From: C-114 sp963719285
GTDB taxonomy: Bacteria > Chloroflexota > Limnocylindria > Limnocylindrales > CSP1-4
Length of the DNA stretch: 64,000 bases
Assembly (NCBI GenBank): GCA_963719285.1
Contig: CAVRBO010000001.1
Span: forward strand, 434,001 to 498,000
Direction of reading: 5' to 3'
The translations under genes and the position numbers were made by a program. The stretch's first letter is position 1. The number at the start of each line of letters is the position of its first letter. The notes beneath the pieces are model-generated. The model saw only the letters and a list, made by a program, of their open reading frames with translations, was not told the DNA's origin and did no database searches. Positions 53,409 through 61,165 of this stretch are shown in pieces.

Positions 53409-54039
53409 CCTCGGACGGGGGGAGGCCCCGTTCGGCCAGCAGCACGAGCGTGTGATAGAGCAGATCGGCGGCCTCGCCGGCCAGCGCCGCGCGGGTGCCC
53501 TGGCGATCCGCCGCTGCCGCCTCGGCCGAAGCGTCGTCCTTGGCGGCCATGAGCACCTCGGTCGCCTCTTCGGTGACCTTGCGCGCCACGGCGTCGACTC
53601 CGCCGTCGAGCAGGCGGGCCGTGTACGAGCCCTCCGGGCGGGTCGTCACCCGGTCGGCGATGGTCGCCCACAAGGTCTCGAGCCAGGCGAAGCCTGCGGG
53701 CGGGGGCGCGGGAGCGCCGTCAAGGTCGAAGCAGCTCCGGGTCCCGCGATGGCAGGTCGGCCCGGCGGGCTCGACGGTGGCCAGGAGCGCGTCTCCGTCG
53801 CAGTCGAGGGCGAGCGCCCGGACGGCGAGCGTGTTGCCGCTCGTCTCGCCCTTGCGCCAGAGGCGATCCCGCGAGCGCGAGTGGAAGTGCATCTCGCCCG
53901 TCGCCGCGGTCATCGCCAGCGCCTCCGCGTCGGCGTACGCGAGCATGAGGACACGGCCGTCGGTGGCGTCCTGGACCACGACCGGGATCAGGCCATCCGG
54001 GCCGTAAGCTGGCTCACGGGAGCCAAGGTCGAGCGTCAC
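53365..54039 (-). CDS. hisI: Bifunctional phosphoribosyl-AMP cyclohydrolase / phosphoribosyl-ATP pyrophosphatase
   Basis: This is a 224-residue HisIE fusion covering steps 2 and 3 of histidine synthesis. The HisI part (about 1-115) has SRSRDRLWRKGETSGNTL, LDCDGDALL and GPTCHRGTRSCF with the zinc/metal ligands. The HisE part (about 120-224) has RKVTEEATEVLMAAKD and EAADLLYHTLVLL. The GTG start overlaps the hisF stop (GTGA). It is the last gene of the minus-strand his operon and overlaps tyrS tail to tail. Confidence 0.94.
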   Translation of the reverse strand: MTLDLGSREPAYGPDGLIPVVVQDATDGRVLMLAYADAEALAMTAATGEMHFHSRSRDRLWRKGETSGNTLAVRALALDCDGDALLATVEPAGPTCHRGTRSCFDLDGAPAPPPAGFAWLETLWATIADRVTTRPEGSYTARLLDGGVDAVARKVTEEATEVLMAAKDDASAEAAAADRQGTRAALAGEAADLLYHTLVLLAERGLPPSEVIASLRSRRPAAPS

Positions 54040-54824
54040 GCCGCGGAACCTTCCGCCATCGTCCTGACCGGCAGGCCCGCGGCTGCCATCGCGGCCTTGA
54101 CCGCTCCGATGGTGTGCTCGCCCCGATGGAAGATGCCTGCGGCCAGCACGGCGTCGGCCCCTCCGTCGCGTACGGCCGCGACGAAGTCGGCGGGGCCCGC
54201 CGCGCCACCGGACGCGATCACGGGCACCCGGACGCGCGCCACGATGGCGCGCAGCAGGTCCGTGTCGAAGCCGTGACCCGTGCCGTCGCGATCGATCGAG
54301 GTGACGAGGAGCTCGCCGGCGCCGAGCCGGGCGGCCTCGACCGCCCACGCCACGGCGTCCCGGCCGGTCGGGGTGCGGCCGCCCTGCACGACGACCTCCC
54401 AGCCGTTTTCGGCCGTGGGTCCGCGGCGCCGGGCGTCGAGCGCCACGACGACCGCCTGGGAGCCGAACGCGACGGCACACTCCGCGATGAGGCCCGGCCG
54501 TTCCACGGCGGCCGTGTTGAGGGCCACCTTGTCGGCGCCTGACCGGAGCACGGCCCGCATCTCCTCGACGCTCCGCACCCCTCCGCCCACCGTCAGTGGG
54601 ATGAACACCCGCGCCGCGGTGCGCTCGACCATCGCGAGCAGGGTCGCGCGACCTTCCGGAGCCGCCGTGATGTCGAGGAAGACGAGCTCATCGGCGCCCT
54701 CGTGCCAGTACCGCTCGGCGAGCTCCGGCGGGTCGCCGGCGTCGACGAGGTCCACGAAACGCGTCCCCTTGACCACCCGGCCGTCGGCGACGTCGAGGCA
54801 CGGGATCACCCGACGTCCGAGCAT
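54036..54824 (-). CDS. hisF: Imidazole glycerol phosphate synthase cyclase subunit
   Basis: This 262-residue (beta/alpha)8 barrel closes the imidazole ring using ammonia delivered by HisH. The catalytic Asp lies in PCLDVADGRVVKG (about residue 11), and the second in TSIDRDGTGHGFD (about 135). The phosphate-binding loops TVGGGVRS and ASGGAAG are intact. The ATG overlaps the hisH stop (ATGA), fitting a 1:1 complex. Confidence 0.96.
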   Translation of the reverse strand: MLGRRVIPCLDVADGRVVKGTRFVDLVDAGDPPELAERYWHEGADELVFLDITAAPEGRATLLAMVERTAARVFIPLTVGGGVRSVEEMRAVLRSGADKVALNTAAVERPGLIAECAVAFGSQAVVVALDARRRGPTAENGWEVVVQGGRTPTGRDAVAWAVEAARLGAGELLVTSIDRDGTGHGFDTDLLRAIVARVRVPVIASGGAAGPADFVAAVRDGGADAVLAAGIFHRGEHTIGAVKAAMAAAGLPVRTMAEGSAA

Positions 54825-55493
54825 CAGGCGCGGCTCGCGACGGGCGTCTCGGCCCGGGCCGCCGCCACGACATTGGCGAGCAGGCGGAGGCCGTCCGATC
54901 CGCTCCGCTCGGGGTGGAACTGCACGCCGAGGAGGCGGCCGCGAGCGACGGCGCTCACGAAGCTCGCGCCGTGGGTCGTGTCGGCGAGGACGACGTCGGC
55001 GGCGCCGTCCTCGGGCCGGCCGACGTACGAATGGACGAAGTACATGTCGGCTTCGTCGGCGATGCCGTCGAAGGCCGGGTGCGCGCTCCGGCGGACGACC
55101 TGGTTCCAGCCGATGTGGGGCAGCGTCGGCGCGCCGTCCAGCCGCACCGTCCGCCCCGGCAGGAGACCGAGAGTATCCGCACCGTCCTCGTCGCTGCCGT
55201 CGAACAGGAGTTGAAGGCCGAGGCAGATCGCGAGGAACGGCCGGTCGGCGCGGACCCAGGCCCGGATCGGCTCGACGAGGCCCTGGGCGTACAGGCTCTC
55301 CATCGCCGGGGCGGCCGCGCCCACGCCGGGAACGACGAGGAGCGCCGCGCCGTCGATGTCGGCCGGGCGGGTCGCGATCCGGACGTCGGCGCCGACGGCC
55401 CGGAGCGCGTTCGTGTAGCTCACCGGGTTGCTGGCCCCGTAGTCGACGACCGCGACGCGGACCGGCTCTGCCGCTGGACCCGGAGACGCTCAT
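54824..55493 (-). CDS. hisH: Imidazole glycerol phosphate synthase glutaminase subunit, N-terminus frame-disrupted
   Basis: This class I glutaminase feeds ammonia to HisF. The nucleophile Cys lies in AICLGLQLL, the His in VQFHPERSG, and the N-terminal strand VAVVDYGASN is encoded just upstream of the GTG at 55423. No start codon is in frame before that strand. The ATG at 55493, which overlaps the hisB stop (ATGA) like other junctions in this operon, is one frame off. A one-base shift near 55465 is therefore inferred. Starting at 55423 would delete the first beta strand. Confidence 0.85.
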
Positions 55494-56107
55494 CCGAGGC
55501 TTCCCTTGGTGGATGCCACGCCGACCCGGCGCGGGTCGACGGTCGTAGCGAGCCGGAGCGCCCGGCCCAGCGCCTTGAACGCGGCTTCGGCCAGGTGATG
55601 GTCGTTTCGGCCGGTGCCCCGGACGTGGAGCGTCGCGCCGGCGCTCCGTGCGAATGCCTCCAGCGCGTGCTCGACCAGCTGGAGCGGCAGGGCGCCGACG
55701 CGTTCGCCGGCGAACGGCAGGTCGATCACCGCGTAGGGCCGTCCCCCGATGTCGAGGATCGCGCTGGCCACGGACTCGTCCATGGGCACGGACGACTCGC
55801 CGAACCGGGCGATCCCGGCCCGCTCACCGAGCGCCTCTGCGAAGGCGGTCCCGAGGACGATCGCGACGTCCTCGACCGTGTGGTGCTCGTCGACGCCCAG
55901 ATCGCCGCTGGCCCGGATCGTCAGGTCGAACAGACCGTGATGGGCGAGCGAGCCGAGCAGGTGGTCGTAGAACCCGACCCCGGTCGCGACATCGGCGATC
56001 CCGGTCCCGTCCAGCCCGAGCCGGACCTCGACATCGGTCTCGCGGGTGCGCCTCCGGACGGTGGCCGCACGTGGGCTCAGGGTGATGTCGGTATCGGATG
56101 GCGTCAT
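55490..56107 (-). CDS. hisB: Imidazoleglycerol-phosphate dehydratase
   Basis: This 205-residue monofunctional HisB has the paired metal-binding His motifs: GFYDHLLGSLAHHGLFDL, DEHHTVEDVAI, VEHALEAFA and NDHHLAEAAFKALGRAL. It converts imidazoleglycerol phosphate to imidazole acetol phosphate. ATG start, 19 bases after hisC. Its stop overlaps the inferred hisH start. Confidence 0.96.
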   Translation of the reverse strand: MTPSDTDITLSPRAATVRRRTRETDVEVRLGLDGTGIADVATGVGFYDHLLGSLAHHGLFDLTIRASGDLGVDEHHTVEDVAIVLGTAFAEALGERAGIARFGESSVPMDESVASAILDIGGRPYAVIDLPFAGERVGALPLQLVEHALEAFARSAGATLHVRGTGRNDHHLAEAAFKALGRALRLATTVDPRRVGVASTKGSLG

Positions 56108-56126
56108 CGTTCCTCCGCGCGCCGCG

Positions 56127-57311
56127 TCACCGCGGCGCCTTCGCGCCCGAGTCGTCTGCCTGCGCCCCCGAGCCCTGTTCGGCGGCGAAGCGCGTGAGTG
56201 CCTCGATCAACCGGTCGTCCTGCTCGGGCGAGCGGACCGTGAGGCGGAGATGGTCGACCAGGGGATGACCGGCGCCGAACGTGCGCGGCACGAGGCCGCG
56301 CCGCAGGAGCGCCTCTGCGACGGCCTGGGCACGGGTGGGGGAGCCGCAGGGCAGCAGGACGAAGTTCGCGACCGACGGGTGGGGCGTCCAGCCGGCGGCG
56401 CGGAGGGCGGCGACCAGCCGGTCGCGCTCGGCGTGGACGGCCGCGACCCGCGGCGCGAGCCAGCCATCCGCCTCCAGGGCGGCGGTCACCACCGCCACGG
56501 ACACGGTCGAGACCGAGCCGGGCGGCCGGTACGGCTCCATCCGGCCGATCACCTCGCGCACCGCGATCGCGAACCCGACCCGGAGGCCGGCCAGGCCGTA
56601 GGCCTTGCTCGCGGTCCGAACGACGATGAGTCGCGGATAGCGCCCGCGCAGGCCGGTCAGGCTCGTGCCGACGAACTCCGCGTACGCCTCGTCGAGGACC
56701 ACGATGGGAGGCATCTCGCCCGAGGCGTCGGCGTCCGCGCTCAGGCCATCGAGCAGCGACTCGATCGTCCCGTCCGGCTCGGCGACGCCGGTGGGATTGT
56801 TCGGGCTGCACAGCCAGATGACCGCGGCGTCGCGGGCGGCCGCCCGTACCGCGGGGACGTCGATCGCGAACGATCGGTCCGCGCCCAGGCGGGGCACCGC
56901 GACGACCCGCGCCCCGCGCTGCTCGGTGAGCACTCGGTACATCGCGTACGACGGGGTCGGGATGACCGCCGCCGCGCCCGCCGGCAGGTACGCCTTCGCG
57001 ACGAGGTCCAGGATCTCGTCCGCCCCGGCGCCCACGAGGAGCTCCTCCGGCGCGACACCGTAGCGGGTGGCGGCGGCCGCCACGAGCCGCCGGTAGTCCG
57101 ACGGCGGGTACTCCGACAGGCCGCCCTCGAACCGCCCGGCGGCGAGCGCCGTGAACGCGATCTCCGGCGCCTCCGGGGCCGTGTTGAGGTCGAACCGGAC
57201 GATGTCCTCGACCGGCATGCCGTAGCGGGCGGCCACCTGCTCGGTCGTCGCCTCCCAGACGTAACCGGCCGGGGCGGTCGGCACGGCCATCGAGACGGGT
57301 GTCGGGCTCAT
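56127..57311 (-). CDS. hisC: Histidinol-phosphate aminotransferase
   Basis: This 394-residue fold-type I aminotransferase has LLVGAGADEILDLV, CSPNNPTG, VLDEAYAEF, the PLP-lysine segment TASKAYGLAGLRVGF (about residue 243) and a late substrate-carboxylate Arg in HLRLTVRS. It transaminates imidazole acetol phosphate. The ATG overlaps the hisD stop (ATGA). The C-terminal ten or so residues are extra and polar. Confidence 0.94.
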   Translation of the reverse strand: MSPTPVSMAVPTAPAGYVWEATTEQVAARYGMPVEDIVRFDLNTAPEAPEIAFTALAAGRFEGGLSEYPPSDYRRLVAAAATRYGVAPEELLVGAGADEILDLVAKAYLPAGAAAVIPTPSYAMYRVLTEQRGARVVAVPRLGADRSFAIDVPAVRAAARDAAVIWLCSPNNPTGVAEPDGTIESLLDGLSADADASGEMPPIVVLDEAYAEFVGTSLTGLRGRYPRLIVVRTASKAYGLAGLRVGFAIAVREVIGRMEPYRPPGSVSTVSVAVVTAALEADGWLAPRVAAVHAERDRLVAALRAAGWTPHPSVANFVLLPCGSPTRAQAVAEALLRRGLVPRTFGAGHPLVDHLRLTVRSPEQDDRLIEALTRFAAEQGSGAQADDSGAKAPR

Positions 57312-58753
57312 CGCGCGCCGTCCGGGTCCGCGGGGCCCGCGCTGCCGGGATCCGTGCTGCCGGGGACCGAAGCGTCCCGGCCGCCGGCATCCGTGCCGGC
57401 CTCGCGGAAGCGGATCTCGACGGCCTCGCGGTGCGCCTCCAGGCCCTCGGCCCGCGCGACCACGCCGACCGCCTCGCGGATCGTGGCGAGCCCGTGGCGG
57501 TCGATCCGCTGGACCTGCACGAACTTGCCGAACGCCTCGACGCTCAAGGCGCCGGAGCTGCGGGCGAGGCCGCCGGTCGGCAGGACGTGATTGGCGCCCG
57601 AGGCGTAGTCGCCCGCGCTCTCCGGAGCGAACGGCCCGACGAACAGCGAGCCGGCGTTGTGGAGCCGGTCGACGGCGTCCTCGACGTCCGAGACGACCAC
57701 GGTCAGATGCTCGGGCGCATAGGCGTCGACGAACGCGATCGCGCTCGCCCGGTCGGGCGCGATCACCACGAGTCCGGCCGCTGCCAGGCTTCGGCCGAGG
57801 ATGTCGCGCCGGAGGGCGGTCGCCAGCTGCCGATCGATCGCCGCCTCGACCCGTTCCGCGAACGCGGCGTCGGTCGTGACCAGGATCGCCGGCGAGTCGG
57901 GACCGTGCTCGGCCTGGCTCAGGAGGTCGGCGGCCACGTGGTCGGGATCGGCGGACCCATCGGCGAGGACCATGACCTCGGACGGACCGGCCGGCAGGTC
58001 GATGCCGACCTCCCCGAAGACCTCCAGCTTGGCGGCCGTGACCCAGGCGTTGCCGGGGCCGACGATCCGGTCGACCGGGGCGACGCCGGCTGCCGCGAGT
58101 CCGTAGGCCAGCGCTCCGACCGCCTGTGCCCCGCCGGCGACGATGAACCGGTCCACGCCCACGAGGCCCGCCGCACCGACGAGGATCGGGTCGACCCGAC
58201 CGTCCGGCCTGGCCGGACTCGCGACGACGAACGTGCCCACGCCGGCGACCCGTGCGGGCACCGCGGCCATGATCAGCGAGCTCGGGTAGGCGGCCGTGCC
58301 GCCGGGCACGTACGCGCCCACCCGATCGAGGGGCGTCCAGCGTCGCTCGATCTCGATGCCGGGGACGATCGTCGTCCGGGTCGTGACGGGGCGCTGGGTC
58401 AGGGCGAACCGGCCGATGTGCTCGATCATGGTCTCGAGGCCGGCCCGGATCGGGCCCGGAAGGGCGTCGCGCGCGGCGCTGAGCTCGGCGGCGTCGAGGA
58501 CGAGCCGACCGTCGGCCAGCCCTCCACCGAATCGCACGTTCGCGGCGCGGACCGCGGGGTCGCCTCCGGATCGGATCTCGGCGAGGATCGTGCGGGCACC
58601 GTCGCGGACGGCCGGGTCGGCGATCGCTCCCCGCCGGATGAGCCGCTCGCGGCGAACCACGACCGTCGGATCCGAGGCCGCCTGGCGCAGGTCGAGCCTG
58701 GCAAGGCGGATCGCGCCAGGCGTGGAGGTCGCCATCGTGGTCGGGCCGCTCAC
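57308..58753 (-). CDS. hisD: Histidinol dehydrogenase
   Basis: This 481-residue enzyme makes histidine from histidinol with two NAD reductions. Signatures are RVGAYVPGGTAAYPSSL, IVGPGNAWVTAAKLEVFG, IDLPAGPSEVMVLAD, DLLSQAEHG, YAPEHLTVVV and the GDYASGANHVLPTGG zinc/active-site segment. A Gly/Pro/Asp-rich tail of about 35 residues exceeds the usual length. The GTG at 58753 overlaps the hisG stop (GTGA). An ATG 18 bases further in is an alternative. Confidence 0.94.
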   Translation of the reverse strand: MSGPTTMATSTPGAIRLARLDLRQAASDPTVVVRRERLIRRGAIADPAVRDGARTILAEIRSGGDPAVRAANVRFGGGLADGRLVLDAAELSAARDALPGPIRAGLETMIEHIGRFALTQRPVTTRTTIVPGIEIERRWTPLDRVGAYVPGGTAAYPSSLIMAAVPARVAGVGTFVVASPARPDGRVDPILVGAAGLVGVDRFIVAGGAQAVGALAYGLAAAGVAPVDRIVGPGNAWVTAAKLEVFGEVGIDLPAGPSEVMVLADGSADPDHVAADLLSQAEHGPDSPAILVTTDAAFAERVEAAIDRQLATALRRDILGRSLAAAGLVVIAPDRASAIAFVDAYAPEHLTVVVSDVEDAVDRLHNAGSLFVGPFAPESAGDYASGANHVLPTGGLARSSGALSVEAFGKFVQVQRIDRHGLATIREAVGVVARAEGLEAHREAVEIRFREAGTDAGGRDASVPGSTDPGSAGPADPDGAR

Positions 58754-59610
58754 GCGACGATCTTCTCGATCGGGAGGACGAGGATGCCCGACGCGCCGCT
58801 CGCCCGGAGCCGGGGCAGCAGCGACCACACGGCATCGGCGTCGACGACGGCGTGGATCGCGATCATGCCCGCGTGGGCGAGCGGTATGACCGACGGGCTG
58901 TCGAGGCCCGGCAGGATCGCCTCGAGCTCCGGCAGGCGGCCGGCCGGCGCGTTCATCATCAGGTACTTGCGGCCGCGGGCGGCGATGACCGAGGCGAGCA
59001 TCGTGTCGATCGCGGCGATCTCGTCCGGCCGTTCGCGGATGGCGGCCGGACCGCCCAGCAGGATCGCCTCGGACGGCAGGACGTCGCCGATCGCGCGCAA
59101 CCCGTTCATCGCGAGCGTGGAGCCGGTCGAGACGAGGTCGACGATCGCCTCGGCCAGGCCGAGCCTTGGCGCGACCTCGACCGCGCCGGACAGCGTGATG
59201 ACGTCCACCCGGACCCGCCGCTCGGCGAAGAACCGGCGGGTGACCTCCGGGTGGGCCGTGGCGACCCGCAGTCCGGCGAGATCGTCGATCGCCTGGATGG
59301 ACGCGTCGGCCGGGACCGCGGCGGCGAGGCGGCATCGGCCGTAGCCCAGCGGACGCAGGATGGGCAGCTCGGCCCCGGTCTCGGCGAGCAGGTCCTGGCC
59401 GGTGATGCCGAGGTCGGCCACGCCGTCGCCAACGAACTCGATGACGTCGTTCGTGCGCACGAAGAGGATGTCGATCGGCAGGTTCTGGACGCGCGCGACC
59501 AGGCTCCGGTCGTGCTCCTCGAACACCAGGCCCGCGTCGTGCAGCAGGGCGAGGGTCGGCTCGACCAGCCGGCCCTTGTTGGGGATCGCGAGGCGGAGGC
59601 GCTCCCTCAC
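58750..59610 (-). CDS. hisG: ATP phosphoribosyltransferase, long form
   Basis: This 286-residue HisG performs the first committed step from ATP and PRPP. It has LRLAIPNKGRLVEPTL, DLGITGQDLL, ATAHPEVTRRFF, the PRPP loop VDLVSTGSTLAMNGL and a C-terminal ACT-like regulatory domain (about 210-286). Histidine feedback is therefore expected and HisZ should not be needed. GTG start overlapping the yerC stop (GTGA). Confidence 0.95.
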   Translation of the reverse strand: MRERLRLAIPNKGRLVEPTLALLHDAGLVFEEHDRSLVARVQNLPIDILFVRTNDVIEFVGDGVADLGITGQDLLAETGAELPILRPLGYGRCRLAAAVPADASIQAIDDLAGLRVATAHPEVTRRFFAERRVRVDVITLSGAVEVAPRLGLAEAIVDLVSTGSTLAMNGLRAIGDVLPSEAILLGGPAAIRERPDEIAAIDTMLASVIAARGRKYLMMNAPAGRLPELEAILPGLDSPSVIPLAHAGMIAIHAVVDADAVWSLLPRLRASGASGILVLPIEKIVA

Positions 59611-59983
59611 GGGCGGCCCCGGGCCTTGGTGGCGTCGGCCTTCTTCGTCGCCTTCGTCGGTCTGCGGCCTTCGCGGCGCGGGTGGTCCCGCCGCCGGCCC
59701 TGAGCCGGGTCAGGGCGCTGCGATAGCCACCCTCGCCGTGGTTGAGCCATGAGGCGATGCGGGTGATGGTCGCGGTGCTCGCGCCCGTGCGCCGCGAGAT
59801 GTCCGCATAGTGAAGGCCGTCGTCGAGCAGCCGGACCACTGCCCAGCGCTGGGCCATGTCGTGGAGCTCGCCCATCGTGCACAGGTCGCGGAAGAACCGC
59901 TCAGCCTCGTCGACGTTCCCGAGTCCGAGGACCGCCTCGAACAGGGCCCGCGTGTCGTCCGTCTGCCAGGTCTCGCCGACCAT
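59607..59983 (-). CDS. YerC/YecD-type TrpR-superfamily regulator, 3' end frame-disrupted
   Basis: This is a small helix-turn-helix protein. LFEAVLGLGNVDEAERFFRD, ELHDMAQRWAVVRLLDDG and the recognition segment GASTATITRIASWLNHGEGG match the YerC branch of the TrpR superfamily almost throughout. At about 59662 the frame must change, from AAKAAD to PTKATKKADATKARGRP, to reach the TGA that overlaps hisG. Otherwise the frame runs through hisG into hisD. The ATG at 59983 follows AAGGAG and gives the family length; an ATG at 60001 is an alternative. Leading the his operon, it probably regulates histidine synthesis. Confidence 0.85.
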
Positions 59984-60013
59984 CGGCCGCTCCTTGTCCA
60001 TCTCGCCTTCAGC

Positions 60014-60051
60014 ATGCTAACGTAGTAGCGTAGTAGCGTGCTGATACGCTA
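60014..60051. promoter_or_regulatory. Candidate operator between yerC and hisA
   Basis: The divergent gap holds TAGCGT-GCTGAT-ACGCTA (60034-60051, perfect six-base arms). It also holds a direct repeat CGTAGTAG (60021-60028 and 60029-60036). A looser inverted pair, AGCATGCTA with TAGCGTGCT, starts at 60011. TAGCAT on the minus strand (60014-60019) is a likely yerC -10, and TACGCT (60045-60050) a likely hisA -10, so a bound repressor would cover both. YerC as the ligand is inference. Confidence 0.55.
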
Positions 60052-60078
60052 GCAGGGCAGCGGAGGCTCGTCAACCAG

Positions 60079-60804
60079 GTGGGGTTCGCGGTCATCCCGG
60101 CCATCGATCTGCGCGCCGGCCACGTCGTCCGGCTCCTGGAGGGCGACTTCGGTCGCGCCACGGACTACGGAGAAGATCCGGTCGCCGTCGCCCGGGCGTT
60201 CGTGGGCGCCGGAGCCCGGTGGATCCACGTCGTGGACCTCGACGGGGCGAAAGGGGAGGCCCGCCAGTCCGCGGCGGTCGCCCGGATCGTGGCCCAGGTC
60301 GGTGGCATGGCCGCGTGCGAGGTGGGTGGCGGCCTCCGCTCCGAAGCGGCGGTCGCGGAAACGCTCCGGGCGGGCGCGGCGCGGGTCGTCCTGGGCACGG
60401 CGCTCCTGAACGACCCGGCCCTGGCCGGCCGCCTGATCGCGCGCCACGGTCCGGAGGCCGTCGCCGCCGCCCTCGACGTGCGGGACGGTCTGGCGCTGGG
60501 CGACGGCTGGGTGGCGGGCGCGACGGCACGGGACGCCGACGCGGTGCTGCACGTCCTGGCGGATGCGGGCGTCGGCCGGTTCATCGTCACCGCGATCGCG
60601 CGAGACGGGGCGCTCGGCGGGCCGGACGTCGACCTCCTCCGGCGGCTCGTTGCGACCGGCCGCGGGGCGATCGTCGCGTCCGGCGGCATCGCGTCCGTCG
60701 CGGATCTCCAGGCCATCCGGGACGCGGGGTGCGAGGGCGCGATCGTGGGCCGGGCGATCTACGAAGGCGTCCTGGACCTGGCGGAAGCGATCGGCTCGCT
60801 CTGA
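60079..60804 (+). CDS. hisA: Phosphoribosylformimino-AICAR-phosphate isomerase
   Basis: This 241-residue (beta/alpha)8 barrel shows AIDLRAGHVVRLLEGDF with the first catalytic Asp, VDLDGAKGE, EVGGGLRS, TAIARDGALGGPD with the second Asp, and ASGGIAS. It carries out step 4 of histidine synthesis. The start is GTG, with GGAGG about 12 bases upstream. It is divergent from, and separated by the candidate operator from, the rest of the his genes; usually hisA sits between hisH and hisF. Confidence 0.95.
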   Translation: MGFAVIPAIDLRAGHVVRLLEGDFGRATDYGEDPVAVARAFVGAGARWIHVVDLDGAKGEARQSAAVARIVAQVGGMAACEVGGGLRSEAAVAETLRAGAARVVLGTALLNDPALAGRLIARHGPEAVAAALDVRDGLALGDGWVAGATARDADAVLHVLADAGVGRFIVTAIARDGALGGPDVDLLRRLVATGRGAIVASGGIASVADLQAIRDAGCEGAIVGRAIYEGVLDLAEAIGSL

Positions 60805-60822
60805 TCGGCCGGGACGCCCTGA

Positions 60823-61161
60823 TCACCGGTCGCGATCGTGGACCGTCCGGCCCGGCCATGTGTCGTCGGCGACGCGGTTCCCGTCCGAGTCCTCCTGGAA
60901 CGTCAGGTTGTCAGACCCCACGAAGCCCTCGTAACGGAACGTCCCGTCGGACGGATCGAATGTCCCCGTGCCGGTGAGCGGGTTGTTGCTGAACACGCCG
61001 CACTTGTCGTACGCGTATCGGATCGGCCCATCCGCCGCCCTGGACGACAGCTCGACCGTGCCGCCATAGGTACAGCCGATCGCGATCTGATCGGTCCCGT
61101 CCCAGAGGCACAGCTCGGGGAGTTCGTAGGTCTCGGGGTAGACGTCGTCAAGGGCATCCAA
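60823..61161 (-). CDS. Hypothetical protein, possibly a fragment
   Basis: This 112-residue frame starts at a TTG four bases after the EF-G-like stop. It is predicted to be beta-rich and acidic (TGTFDPSDGTFRYEGFVGSD; DSDGNRVADDTWPG), with two Cys and no signal peptide or recognised domain. Composition resembles a piece of a secreted protein that lacks its N-terminus. It may be a real small gene co-transcribed with the GTPase or a remnant. Confidence 0.4.
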   Translation of the reverse strand: MDALDDVYPETYELPELCLWDGTDQIAIGCTYGGTVELSSRAADGPIRYAYDKCGVFSNNPLTGTGTFDPSDGTFRYEGFVGSDNLTFQEDSDGNRVADDTWPGRTVHDRDR

Positions 61162-61165
61162 TGAG

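Noticed and set aside
54824..55423. hisH starting at the GTG at 55423
   Set aside because: This would remove the conserved first strand (VAVVDYGASN) that is encoded directly upstream. The ATGA overlap with hisB at 55493 fits the operon's style better.
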